Shown: positions 33,646 to 41,651, counted from the first letter of the stretch. The stretch is DNA of 64,000 nt from Streptomyces piniterrae (GCF_005048155.1 NZ_SUMB01000015.1:62001-126000); one strand, 5' to 3'. The notes: generated by a model from the sequence alone, not told the origin. A program made the numbers and translations.

Positions 33646-34794
33646 TCACGAAACGGGGTCGAGGAGTGCGTCGAAGGCGGGCGGCAGGCTCTTCCACGCA
33701 TGCGGCCCGCCCGCGTACTCCGCATCGGTGAGCAGACAGGACTCCAGCAGGGACGTGAGCCCCTCGCGGTCCAGTCCGGGCGAGGTGAAGACCAGGTGCT
33801 GGGCCCGGTCGCCGTGCTCGGGATGCCAGTCCAGCGCGGCCGCGGCCCGCCGCATCGGCGGCACCATCTCCCAGGCGGCGTCCGGCAGCGAGGCCAGCCA
33901 CGGCCCGGCGTTCTCCACGCACAGGGCGCCGCCCGCCGCGTCCCAGGACAGCAGCGTGTCCGGCCGGTCGGCCAGCCAGAAGCGCCCCCGGCTGCGCGCG
34001 GCCGCACAGGTCAGGTCCTCCAGGGCGGCGTAGAGCCGCTCGGGGTGGAAGGGCCGGGTGCGCTGCCAGACGAGCGTGCCGACGCCGTCCGCTTCGGCCT
34101 CCTGCGGCAGCAGCGCACAGGCCGGGTGCTGGCGCGCCGCGGCGGCCTCCACATCGAACCCGGCCGTCGCGGCGGCCACCAACTCATCGGATTCGACATC
34201 GACCTGGCGCGCCATCGGGTGCAGCTGGGCGAGCAGTGCGAGGTCGGCCGCGTCGGCCTCCTCCTCGCCGGCCGCGAGCGCCAGCACCGGGGCGTACTCC
34301 AGCTGCCGTGCCCAGGTGTCCGCGACGGTGCGCTGGTCGGAGGCCGCGGCGGCGAGGCCCGCCTCGGCGAGGTCGTCGCCGCAGCCGAGATAGGGCAGCA
34401 GCAGCGCCGGATCGACGGCGGTGAGCACTCCCGTCAGCGCGAGATTCGCGCTTCCGCAGGAGGTGACCACCTCGGCCATCGCCTTCGGCTCGACCGAGTC
34501 CCACAGCTCGACGATCGCCAGCCGGCACGTTCGGCCGGCGGCCAGCCGCTCCAGCTCGGGGACGAGGTCCTCGCGCAGCGCGCAGCAGGCGCAGTCGTTG
34601 ACCAGCGGGGCCTCACCGGTGTCCAGCGTTCCCCCGGCGTCCCGGACGGTCCGCCGGACGGTGCCCTCGACGGCCGAGGCGAGGTCGTGATGGAGGGCGA
34701 CGCTGCCGGGGACGGCACGCAGCAGCCGCTCGACGGCGATCTTCCGCGCATCGGAGTGCAGGCCGCCCACCAGCACGACGTTCAGCCGGTCCAT
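33646..34794 (-). CDS. CobW/COG0523-like protein with a degenerate nucleotide site
   Basis: A 382-residue protein of the Zur-regulated COG0523 group, candidates for zinc metallochaperones. The metal motif CXCC is present (NDCACCALREDL, Cys68, Cys70, Cys71), and the C-terminal CobW_C-like domain is recognisable (LVWQRTRPFHPERLYAALEDL). Where a Walker A motif GxxGxGKT should be, the sequence is VGGLHSDARKIAVERLL, so GTP binding in the usual way is doubtful. ATG 34794 shares one base with the rpmE2 stop (TGATG), showing tight coupling. The long open frame upstream of this ATG overlaps rpmE2 and is not real. Confidence 0.88.
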   Translation of the reverse strand: MDRLNVVLVGGLHSDARKIAVERLLRAVPGSVALHHDLASAVEGTVRRTVRDAGGTLDTGEAPLVNDCACCALREDLVPELERLAAGRTCRLAIVELWDSVEPKAMAEVVTSCGSANLALTGVLTAVDPALLLPYLGCGDDLAEAGLAAAASDQRTVADTWARQLEYAPVLALAAGEEEADAADLALLAQLHPMARQVDVESDELVAAATAGFDVEAAAARQHPACALLPQEAEADGVGTLVWQRTRPFHPERLYAALEDLTCAAARSRGRFWLADRPDTLLSWDAAGGALCVENAGPWLASLPDAAWEMVPPMRRAAAALDWHPEHGDRAQHLVFTSPGLDREGLTSLLESCLLTDAEYAGGPHAWKSLPPAFDALLDPVS

Positions 34795-35048
34795 CAACGG
34801 TCCTGACGCTTGCCGTAACGGCGCTCGAACCGCTCCACGCGGCCGGCGGTGTCCATCACCCGGGCGGTGCCCGTGTAGAAGGGATGGCTCGCCGAGGAGA
34901 TCTCGACGTCGATGACCGGGTAGGTGTTGCCGTCCTCCCACTCGATCGTCTTCTCACTGGTGGCGGTCGAACGGGTCAGAAAGGCGTAGTCGGCGGCCCG
35001 GTCGCGGAAGACGACGGGCCCGTACGCGGGGTGGATTCCGGACTTCAT
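34794..35048 (-). CDS. rpmE2: Ribosomal protein L31 type B, zinc-free
   Basis: An 84-residue L31 of the type without CXXC zinc ligands. Landmarks: MKSGIHPAYGPVVFRD, WEDGNTYPVIDVEISSASHPFYTGT, and the C-terminal FERRYGKR. It lies six bases after rpmG and overlaps the CobW gene by one base. When zinc is low it replaces the zinc-containing L31, freeing metal. Confidence 0.96.
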   Translation of the reverse strand: MKSGIHPAYGPVVFRDRAADYAFLTRSTATSEKTIEWEDGNTYPVIDVEISSASHPFYTGTARVMDTAGRVERFERRYGKRQDR

Positions 35049-35054
35049 CGGGGC

Positions 35055-35219
35055 TCAGCGCTCCTCTCGGAAGGTGACATGACGGCCGGCGACCGGGTCG
35101 TACTTGCGCAGTTCCAGTCGGTCGGGGTCGTTACGGCGGTTCTTGCGGGTCACGTAGGTGTAGCCGGTGCCGGCGGTGGACCGGAGCTTGACGACCGGGC
35201 GTAGTTCGTTGCGGGCCAT
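35055..35219 (-). CDS. rpmG: Ribosomal protein L33, zinc-free
   Basis: A 54-residue protein: MARNELRPVVKLRSTAGTG, then YTYVTRKNRRNDPDRLELRK and a C-terminal HVTFREER. The four cysteines of the zinc-binding L33 are absent. It is the first gene on the left side of the bidirectional zinc-starvation promoter. Confidence 0.95.
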   Translation of the reverse strand: MARNELRPVVKLRSTAGTGYTYVTRKNRRNDPDRLELRKYDPVAGRHVTFREER

Positions 35220-35237
35220 GCGGGTAGTATACGCAAA

Positions 35238-35252
35238 TGAATTCCATTTTCA
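35238..35252. promoter_or_regulatory. Zur box in the bidirectional ribosomal-protein promoter
   Basis: On the minus strand the sequence is TGAAAATGGAATTCA, which matches the Streptomyces Zur consensus TGAAAATGATTTTCA at 12 of 15 positions. It lies 18 bases upstream of rpmG and 40 upstream of rpmB, in an AT-rich island. Zn-loaded Zur would repress both directions. Confidence 0.85.
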
Positions 35253-35292
35253 ATAAGGCCTCCCAGGGGGCCCCGACCGGAAGGACCGCACC

Positions 35293-35529
35293 TTGTCCGC
35301 CCACTGCCAGCTGACCGGCCGCAAGCCGGGCTTCGGCAAGTCCGTCTCGCACTCGCACCGCCGCACCTCGCGCCGGTTCGACCCCAACATCCAGCGCAAG
35401 CGCTACTGGCTGGAGAGCGAGGGCCGGCACATCCGGCTCACCCTGAGCGCCAAGGGGATCAAGACCGTGGACACGATCGGGATCGAGGCGGCCGTCGCCC
35501 GGATCCGCGCACGAGGGGAGAAGGTCTGA
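35293..35529 (+). CDS. rpmB: Ribosomal protein L28, zinc-free paralogue
   Basis: A 78-residue L28 (SAHCQLTGRKPGFGKSVSHSHRR, then RRFDPNIQRKRYWLES). Only one cysteine remains, so the two CXXC pairs of the zinc form are lost. The start is TTG 35293 with AAGGA nine bases upstream. Its stop overlaps the rpsN start (TGATG). Confidence 0.95.
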   Translation: MSAHCQLTGRKPGFGKSVSHSHRRTSRRFDPNIQRKRYWLESEGRHIRLTLSAKGIKTVDTIGIEAAVARIRARGEKV

Positions 35530-35834
35530 TGGCCAAGCAGAGCAAGATCGCCAAGAATGAGCGGCGCCAGGTGATCGTCGCCCGCTACGCGGCCCGCCGG
35601 GCCGAACTCAAGGCCGTCATCCGCAATCCCCGTACGTCCGACGAGGAGCGCATGGCTGCCCAGCGCGAGCTGTCCCGCCAGCCGCGGGACGCCAGCGCCA
35701 CCCGCGTCCGCAACCGCGACAGCGTGGACGGCCGCCCGCGCGGCTACTTCCGCGCCTTCGGACTCTCCCGCGTACGGCTGCGCGAAGAGGCCCACGCCGG
35801 GTATCTGCCGGGCGTCCGAAAGTCCAGCTGGTAG
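35529..35834 (+). CDS. rpsN: Ribosomal protein S14, zinc-free long form
   Basis: A 101-residue S14 (MAKQSKIAKNERRQVIVARYA, ending RLREEAHAGYLPGVRKSSW). It lacks the CXXC motifs of the short 61-residue zinc S14. It is translationally coupled to rpmB and completes the set of zinc-free ribosomal proteins. Confidence 0.96.
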   Translation: MAKQSKIAKNERRQVIVARYAARRAELKAVIRNPRTSDEERMAAQRELSRQPRDASATRVRNRDSVDGRPRGYFRAFGLSRVRLREEAHAGYLPGVRKSSW

Positions 35835-36002
35835 GCCGACCGCGGCAACGCCACCGGGCGTCCGGAGCTCCCGGTCGCAGGCCCCGACCAGCCGTCCGGC
35901 CCGGGTTCACCCCCCGGGCCGGGCGGCCGGACCCTTCGGGTAATACTGGACAGACCGTCCACCCGGACGCCCGTCCGCAGCCCCGACGAAAGCGAGCGCG
36001 CC

Positions 36003-36182
36003 TTGCTCCGCAACGCCTTCGAGCCCTGGCACCTGATCCTGATCATCGCCGTCCTGGTCCTGCTCTTCGGCTCCAAGAAGCTGCCCGACATGGCACGCGG
36101 TCTCGGCCGCTCGCTGCGCATCCTGAAGTCCGAGGCCAAGGCCCTCAAGGACGACCGCCAGGACTCCCCCGCCGCCCGCTGA
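36003..36182 (+). CDS. tatA: Small TatA-family protein
   Basis: A 59-residue protein starting with TTG 36003: LLRNAFEPWHLILIIAVLVL, then LFGSKKLPDMARGLGRSLRI and an amphipathic, charged C terminus. This is the TatA layout: a short transmembrane helix, the conserved FG hinge, and an amphipathic helix. TatA/B/E pore proteins export folded proteins across the membrane. It is separated from rpsN by about 170 bases and is convergent with the nitrilase-type gene. Streptomyces carries several tatA copies; this is likely an accessory one. No ATG is available and the ribosome-binding site (AAGCGAG) is only moderate. Confidence 0.82.
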   Translation: MLRNAFEPWHLILIIAVLVLLFGSKKLPDMARGLGRSLRILKSEAKALKDDRQDSPAAR

Positions 36183-36191
36183 CCAGCGAAC

Positions 36192-37037
36192 TCAGCTGTC
36201 GCCGCCCTCGTCGATCAGCCGCCGCACCTCACGGTCGACCAGTCCCAGCCGGGCCTCGGCGACCAGCGGCACCGCCCGGCGCTGCCGCCGCGCCTCGGCC
36301 GGGTCGATGTCGACGGTGACCAGCGCCGGCTCCCACTTCGGCGCCTGCGCCACCACCGCGCCCCTGGGGTCCACCACCCGCGAACCGCCCCAGAACGTCG
36401 CGCCGTGCTCGTTGCCGACCCGGTTGACGAACACGACCCAGCACTGCAGCATCCGCGCCGTGTAGGACAGCAGCGTCTCCCAGTACAGCTCGGTGTCCAT
36501 CGCCTCCGGGTCCAGGCTCGCGGCACTGTTGGTCGGCACGAACAGCACCTCGGCACCGTCCTGCACCGCCAGCCACGGCAGCACCGGCTGCCAGGCGTCA
36601 TTGCACACCAGCGTCGCGCCCCGGCCCCCGCTGGCCGACTTCGTCAGGTCGTACGCCCGCATCGACTGCCCCGGGCTGACGTGCTTGCGCTCCTCCCAGG
36701 CCAGGTAATTCGGCAGGTAGAGCTTGCGGTGCGCGTGCACCAGCGCACCGTCCGTGTAATGCGCGCAGGTGTTGTAGGCGCGCAGTGAGGTGTGCTCATG
36801 GAAACCGACCAGCACATCGGGGCCGATCGTGCTGAGCTCCAGCAGCCGCGGATCACGCGACTCGATGGAGGAATCGCGCTTGAGCGCGCCCAAGTGATAG
36901 CCGTGCAGGCTCAGTTCGGGAAACACCACGAGATCGGCGCCCTGGGCCGCCGCCTGCTCTATCTGCTCGTGGGCGTGGCCGACGTTCTCCGCCACCTCGC
37001 CCAGCACACAGTCCGTCTGCGCCAGCGCTATGAGCAT
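36192..37037 (-). CDS. Carbon-nitrogen hydrolase (nitrilase superfamily)
   Basis: A 281-residue amidase/nitrilase-fold enzyme with the catalytic triad Glu41 (VVFPELSLHGY), Lys105 (HRKLYLPNY) and Cys145 (VCNDAWQP). ATG 37037 is preferred, since GGTGAGG lies six bases upstream; ATG 37055 in frame would add six residues. The context does not suggest a substrate. Family members hydrolyse amides such as N-carbamoyl compounds or are NAD-synthetase type subunits. Confidence 0.9.
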   Translation of the reverse strand: MLIALAQTDCVLGEVAENVGHAHEQIEQAAAQGADLVVFPELSLHGYHLGALKRDSSIESRDPRLLELSTIGPDVLVGFHEHTSLRAYNTCAHYTDGALVHAHRKLYLPNYLAWEERKHVSPGQSMRAYDLTKSASGGRGATLVCNDAWQPVLPWLAVQDGAEVLFVPTNSAASLDPEAMDTELYWETLLSYTARMLQCWVVFVNRVGNEHGATFWGGSRVVDPRGAVVAQAPKWEPALVTVDIDPAEARRQRRAVPLVAEARLGLVDREVRRLIDEGGDS

Positions 37038-37642
37038 GGCCCACACCTCACCCATTGGGCACTTTTACGACCTTATTCACAATTTTGCCAGAGGTGAGGC
37101 ACTACGGCCTAGGCGCGCGCGGCACGGTTTGACCAGCACTTTCGAGCGCTGCGAGGGGCCGGCCCCGGGGGCGGGAGCGCCTGACCCCTCCCCACGACCG
37201 GCCGCAGGCCCGGCGGGCCGTCGATCTACGGGACACGCCCCAACAGGCCGCAAGGCAACCGGAGTTGCCGGAAGCGCCACCGCTCGCCTCTGCCGCCATC
37301 CCCGCACCCGGCCGTTCATGCCGACCACTACGACCGGAGCCGCGCCGCCGCCGTACCGCCGATGCCCACCCGCCCCACTTCAAACCCCCTGCGAAGATCA
37401 GTCCCACCAACGAGCGAATGAACGATCCTTCCCGTGCCGGACCCGGCCCTCACGCGTTGATCCACACGGTCCGCCGTACGGCCCGCCGGGCAGCTTCCAG
37501 CCGCAGCGCCCCGCGGCAGGCGTACGACGGCAAGCGGTCGGGTCGTCCGCTGATGCCGACGGCCGCCCGACCGGGCGCGCACAGGCCGAGCGGCCCGCCG
37601 GATCCGCTCGGCCGGCCGCCGAGCCCCTGTCCCGCCGCCCGC
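37038..37642. other. Non-coding region with no recognisable feature
   Basis: About 600 bases between the nitrilase gene and the downstream end of the divergent chaplin gene. The frames are open over long stretches only because of high GC and no protein pattern appears. The first 40 bases, AT-rich, should be the nitrilase promoter. Confidence 0.4.
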
Positions 37643-38143
37643 TCAGCTCCGGCGCGCGCGACGCAGCAGCAGCGTCCCGACGAGCACCAGTCCCCCGCCC
37701 ACACCGGCCGCCACGCCCATCTGTCGCGCCCCGGTGGACGCCAGCAGCGCCGACCCCGCCGACGCCCCCGCCCGCGCCACGGCCCCCACCCGCGGCGCCC
37801 GAGCGGAGTGCGCCGCGCGCCGGTCCGCTTTCCAGCCGGCGCCCGGCAGCCGCCCGTCCCGCGCATGCCTCCCGGCCTGCGTACGCGACGGCCCGTTTCT
37901 GCACGGGTCCCCCATGGCGGGGTGGAGCAGCTCCGCCCAGTCGACGGTGCCGCCGCAGGAACCGACCGGCCCTCGTGCCGGCGGCCGAACGGAATGACCG
38001 CCCGGCATCCCGGGAGAATGCGCGGCGCCCCTTTCCGCTCCGGTATCCGCGTATCCAGGACCGCCACTCACACCGAGAATCCCCAGGACCGCCGCCGCGA
38101 CGAGCACACATTTCCTCGGGCTCCGGCTCAGGCTCTGTCGCAT
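37643..38143 (-). CDS. Divergent long chaplin-like protein with LAXTG sorting signal
   Basis: A 166-residue exported protein. A signal peptide covers residues 1-32 (CVLVAAAVLGILGVSGGPGYA). Residues 36-83 look like a diverged chaplin domain: GAAHSPGMPGGHSVRPP, then CGGTVDWAELLHPAMGDPC with the two cysteines (63 and 81) exactly 18 apart as in chaplins. After a charged linker, LASTG (134-138), a hydrophobic segment (141-160) and the RRARRS tail form a sortase signal of the LAXTG type used for ChpA-C. Only one chaplin domain is present, whereas typical long chaplins have two. The core hydrophobics of the domain are partly replaced by polar residues, so amyloid-forming ability is uncertain. The start is ATG 38143 with GAGA upstream. 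Confidence 0.7.
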   Translation of the reverse strand: MRQSLSRSPRKCVLVAAAVLGILGVSGGPGYADTGAERGAAHSPGMPGGHSVRPPARGPVGSCGGTVDWAELLHPAMGDPCRNGPSRTQAGRHARDGRLPGAGWKADRRAAHSARAPRVGAVARAGASAGSALLASTGARQMGVAAGVGGGLVLVGTLLLRRARRS

Positions 38144-38776
38144 GTCTCATCTCTCGTCTGCACTCGTTGCGTACGGGCCCCGCACATCACCCGCTCGGCG
38201 TTCCAAACGGCGGCACGGACCCGGCGTTTGATGTCCTGAGCCGTCCTCGGAATCAGCAATCCGAAGAGCGAGCCGACGTCGTCCTCGGCCTTGGAATTCG
38301 GCTTGGCCTTGTCCCCTGCCCTTGGCCGGAATCCCAGACACGGGCATGCAAGGTGCCCCGGATAAGCCCGAGTTCGACGCGCCGCCACCCGTTGTCATGG
38401 CCTGCGGCCGGCGCAGCGGTAATTCCGACCGACTCCGACCGGCCCCGACCCATGAGGCCGGCACCGCCGCGCTCGCCATCCTCTTTTCCTCATCAGCAAA
38501 CCCTTCGGGAGAAGAAACCCTCGCGCGGGAGCCCCGTTTCACCAACCCGCCACACGGACCCGAGTTCCGCACCGCCGGCAAACCGCCCGATTGCCACACG
38601 CGCCCATGCCCCGATCAGATGCACCGTCACGTATTCTCCGGCGCGCGGAACAACGAGGTCAGACGGGCCATTCCGAGCCGAATACGAAAACCGCGAGCCA
38701 GTGAGCCATTGCGGCCCGCCGATGACCTCCACAGGGTGGCCCTGAGCCCTTCGCTCACCACGGAACGGAGCCCGCC
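38144..38776. other. Divergent intergenic region
   Basis: About 630 bases between the divergent chaplin-like gene and the secreted-protein gene at 38777. It should hold both promoters. No coding pattern or clear palindrome was seen; base composition is lower in GC near 38200-38480 than in the genes. Confidence 0.4.
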
Positions 38777-39424
38777 ATGCGCATGTCCCGGAAGACCGGT
38801 CTGCTGGTCTCCAGCGCCGTCTGCGGCGCTCTGGCCCTGGGTGCCGCGGGCACCGCCCTCGCGTCCATCGACGACACCCCGGCCCGGCCCGGCGGTGTCA
38901 CCGCGTCGGACGCCCCGCTGCCCGAAGCCGAGTCGATCGCCGAGCAGGCCCGGTCCCTGGCCCTGGCCTCCGGGGTCCTCAAACCCGTAACGGACCTGAT
39001 CACCTCGGTCCTCGGTGTCCCCGGCGGGAAGCTCTGGCCCGGCCAGGCCGACCGCCTCGCCACCGCCGTCAGGGACGCCGTCGACGCCGCCCGGCAAACC
39101 TCGCCCGCGCCCCCCGTGGTGCCGCTCGTCACGCCCGCCGCCCCTGCGGTGCCGCCCGCCTCGAAGCCCGACAACGGGAGGCGGGCGAAGCCCGGCGGGG
39201 CCGCCGCTCTCAAAGAGAACGCCCTGGCCGCCCTCCAGACCAGGGCGGACGCGCTGCTCAAGGCGTCCGCGGCGGGAGATCCGGCGGCGATCACCCGCGC
39301 CCTCAGGGCGACCGTCGCCGGTCTCGTCAACGTCCTCGTCAGCACCACGCTCGGCAGCGGCCTGCCGGCCCCCGACCTTCCGGGCCTGCCCGCCCTTCCC
39401 CAACTGCGCGGCGAAGTGCGCTGA
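38777..39424 (+). CDS. Secreted protein of unknown function
   Basis: A 215-residue protein with a signal peptide (LLVSSAVCGALALGAAGTALA, cleavage near residue 29). The mature part has an Ala/Leu-rich helical region (residues 48-90), a Pro-rich linker (TSPAPPVVPLVTPAAPAVPPA) and a second helical part (140-195), ending PGLPALPQLRGEVR. There is no cysteine after the signal peptide and no anchor. I do not recognise a family. GGAG six bases before ATG 38777 supports the start. The surrounding genes encode chaplins and other exported proteins. Confidence 0.7.
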   Translation: MRMSRKTGLLVSSAVCGALALGAAGTALASIDDTPARPGGVTASDAPLPEAESIAEQARSLALASGVLKPVTDLITSVLGVPGGKLWPGQADRLATAVRDAVDAARQTSPAPPVVPLVTPAAPAVPPASKPDNGRRAKPGGAAALKENALAALQTRADALLKASAAGDPAAITRALRATVAGLVNVLVSTTLGSGLPAPDLPGLPALPQLRGEVR

Positions 39425-39870
39425 CCCCGGAATTCCACCCGTCGGGAGACGCCCGGTGGCATGCCAATGCCCTGGCAACCCCATCAATCTCGCAAGGGCA
39501 TTGGCATGCGTCCCTCCACACAACCTCTATAACGAGCCAATACGGCATACTTCAGTAACGAGCGAATAACAATGCCCCGCCCCAGGGCCCGGCCTTCCCC
39601 CGCAGCACTCACCTTTCGATACACCTTGCTCCGGAAAATATGACCAACCCACAACGACAGGCCCGTCCGCACCCGTTTCCCCGCACAACCCACACCCCGA
39701 TCCGTCCCGCAGATCGGGGTGGTGGCAAGAGATATACGAATGTAATTCACCGGTAGGAGGAACTACCCGGCGTCCGGTCGCCGCTTTTCGGTCTCCGGTC
39801 TCCGGTCTCCGATTTCGGGTTTCCGCGGCGCTCGCGAATGGCCAGCGAAGTTCGCGTGTCTACCCGATTT
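39425..39870. other. AT-richer spacer with a 15-bp inverted repeat
   Basis: About 450 bases between two convergent secreted-protein genes. GCATGCCAATGCCCT (39459-39473) and its exact complement (39495-39509) enclose a 21-base loop, and may serve as terminator. Two TAACGAGC copies follow near 39529 and 39556, and three GGTCTCC copies near 39790. No gene was seen. Confidence 0.6.
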
Positions 39871-40233
39871 CTACCGCTTCCCGACCGGCTTCGCGACCGG
39901 CTTCGCGACCGGCTTCGCCATCGACTTCCCGGCCGGCTTCCCCCCGAGCAGCGGAACCTTGTTGGCGACCTTTTTGGTGGCATTCTTGGTGACACCTGCG
40001 GCACCACCGATCAGATTGTCCCGCTCATCCTTGACGGCATGCGCCGCGCCGGCGACCGTCTCGACCACCGGCTGGATCTGTTCGGCCTTCAGTTGATCGC
40101 CGCTCAGCGTGCCAGTCAGTCCACCGGCAAGGTTCGTCTTCGGACCGCCGGTCGGGCCCGCGAAAGCCGGGGTGGCCACGGCGAGTGCGATAACGGAGCC
40201 CGTGAGAACCGCGGCAGACTTCGCGTACTTCAC
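39871..40233 (-). CDS. Small secreted basic protein
   Basis: A 120-residue exported protein of unknown function. The signal peptide VKYAKSAAVLTGSVIALAVATPAFA is close to that of the neighbouring chaplin (VKYAKVAAVAAGTLMAVG...), which hints at a shared origin of the leader. The mature part (GPTGGPKTNLAGGLTGTLSG) has no cysteine and no chaplin domain. The C terminus has AKPVAKPVAKPVGKR, a basic repeat generated by a repeated ACCGGCTTCGCG on the plus strand. GTG 40233 has GAAGGGA upstream. It lies downstream of the chaplin gene on the same strand. Confidence 0.75.
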   Translation of the reverse strand: MKYAKSAAVLTGSVIALAVATPAFAGPTGGPKTNLAGGLTGTLSGDQLKAEQIQPVVETVAGAAHAVKDERDNLIGGAAGVTKNATKKVANKVPLLGGKPAGKSMAKPVAKPVAKPVGKR

Positions 40234-40493
40234 TTTGAACTGTCCCTTCTCGGGTGATGCCTGACGGGACCGCGACTTCCGCGCCGCGAGAGCATCGACT
40301 TGGCGGCTCGGATCACCGCTTCCCCCTGATTAACGAGTCCCGCCGCCCGGGGAAACTCAGGAGTTCTCAGCTCCTGCCAATCCCACCCGAAAGGTGCGTG
40401 CCGTTCGCGATTATCATGCCCGATAACGCGCGCCGCCCGGCCCCGGTGCACATGGTTTGCACACCGTGGCCGGGCCGGAAGGAGGCGACTTTG

Positions 40494-40787
40494 TTAACGG
40501 CCAAAGCCGTGGCCGTGCCCATGGCCGTGGCGGTGGTGGCCACGACCGTGGTGAGAGTCGTTGATGCAGACGTTGCCGAACGCCGGGTTGAGAATCGCGA
40601 TGAAGTTGATGGTGTTACCGCAGACGTTGATCGGGATGTTGATCGGCACCTGAACGACGTTGCCGGAAACGACACCGGGCGAGTGCACGGCGGTGCCCCT
40701 CGCATCCGCGTCAGCGAACGCGGGCACGGAAGTGCCGACTGCCATGAGCGTGCCGGCAGCGACCGCGGCGACCTTTGCGTACTTCAC
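40494..40787 (-). CDS. Short chaplin with a His/Gly-rich tail
   Basis: A 97-residue chaplin, a secreted amyloid-forming protein that coats aerial hyphae. Signal peptide 1-25, then the chaplin domain GTAVHSPGVVSGNVVQVPIN, CGNTINFIAILNPAFGNVC with cysteines 18 apart. Unlike usual short chaplins, which end soon after the second cysteine, 20 more residues follow, SHHGRGHHRHGHGHGHGFGR, with eight histidines. GTG 40787 with GGAAGG seven bases upstream is the start. Confidence 0.92.
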   Translation of the reverse strand: MKYAKVAAVAAGTLMAVGTSVPAFADADARGTAVHSPGVVSGNVVQVPINIPINVCGNTINFIAILNPAFGNVCINDSHHGRGHHRHGHGHGHGFGR

Positions 40788-41159
40788 TTTCAGCCCTTCC
40801 TGCAGCGGGTGAGTAGCGAACACGACGGTCGTGCCGCACGGGCGGGAACCTGCCCGCCCGTAACTCCGCTGCCGATATTGGTAACGTTTTCTCCGCGCCG
40901 ACGAAACTCCCATGGGGAAGTTTTCGGAGGAATCGCCCGAAAGAAGCAAGGGCGTTTCGGCGGATCTCCGCCGCGGTTCATCCGGCGATGCAGCAGGATG
41001 AATATGAATTGCTGTCTAATGATGAATCAAGAATTTCGACTCCCCTGGCGGCGGTGCGCACTCCGAACGCATGAGAAGAATGTGTGGAAATACCTACCGG
41101 CCGGTGGGCGACAAAAGGCCCGCCCAGACAGCGGGCGGGCCTCTACCGCTAGGCAGCGG
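40788..41159. other. Upstream region of the His-tailed chaplin gene
   Basis: About 370 bases between the two chaplin genes, notably AT-richer in 40970-41080. It should contain the promoter of the gene at 40787 and the terminator of the gene at 41414; the GCGGGCGGGCC segment near 41120-41140 pairs with GGCCCGCCCAGACAGCGGGC nearby. No extra gene. Confidence 0.5.
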
Positions 41160-41414
41160 TCACTTGTTGATGCACTTGTTGCCGAACGCCGGGTTGAGCA
41201 GCGCGATGAAGTTGGCGGTGTTGCCGCAGACGTTGATCGGGATGTCGATCGGCACCTGGACGACATTTCCGGAGACCACACCGGGGGAGCCCACCGCGTG
41301 ACCGGAGGCGTGGGAACCATGGCCACCGCCTCCGGCGGCGGCGGCGCCGGCACCGCCGATGACCGCAATTCCTGCGGTGGCGCACAAGGCAACGGCCTTG
41401 GAGAAAATCTTCAC
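41160..41414 (-). CDS. Short chaplin
   Basis: An 84-residue chaplin with a signal peptide (residues 1-27, MKIFSKAVALCATAGIAVIG), a Gly/His/Ser-rich stretch (GGGGHGSHASGHAVGS), then the domain SPGVVSGNVVQVPIDIPIN and CGNTANFIALLNPAFGNKC (cysteines 18 apart), ending INK. GTG 41414 is chosen because AGAGG lies six bases upstream; GTG 41429 would add five residues. It faces away from the AlkZ-like gene. Confidence 0.95.
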   Translation of the reverse strand: MKIFSKAVALCATAGIAVIGGAGAAAAGGGGHGSHASGHAVGSPGVVSGNVVQVPIDIPINVCGNTANFIALLNPAFGNKCINK

Positions 41415-41651
41415 GGCTAACCTCTTCACTGAGCAGCGTTTCAGGACCTTTTACGCGCCGCCTGGAGCGACAGCTTGCACAACGCACGAAAACGGGCAAA
41501 AGTAGTGCGGTCATTCGGGTGAATTGCGCGGTTCCGCACATCGGGACGCCATGACCGGTCACCGCCGCACACCGCCCGCACCGCGCCCACCCCTCGCACC
41601 ATCCGCACTGCCCGCACCGCCGCTGTCAGTGGCGTCGTGTGCAATGGCGCC

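Noticed and set aside
35238..35252. The AT-rich palindrome as an insertion-sequence end
   Set aside because: It matches the Zur consensus and sits between two zinc-regulated operons; no transposase or target duplication is present.
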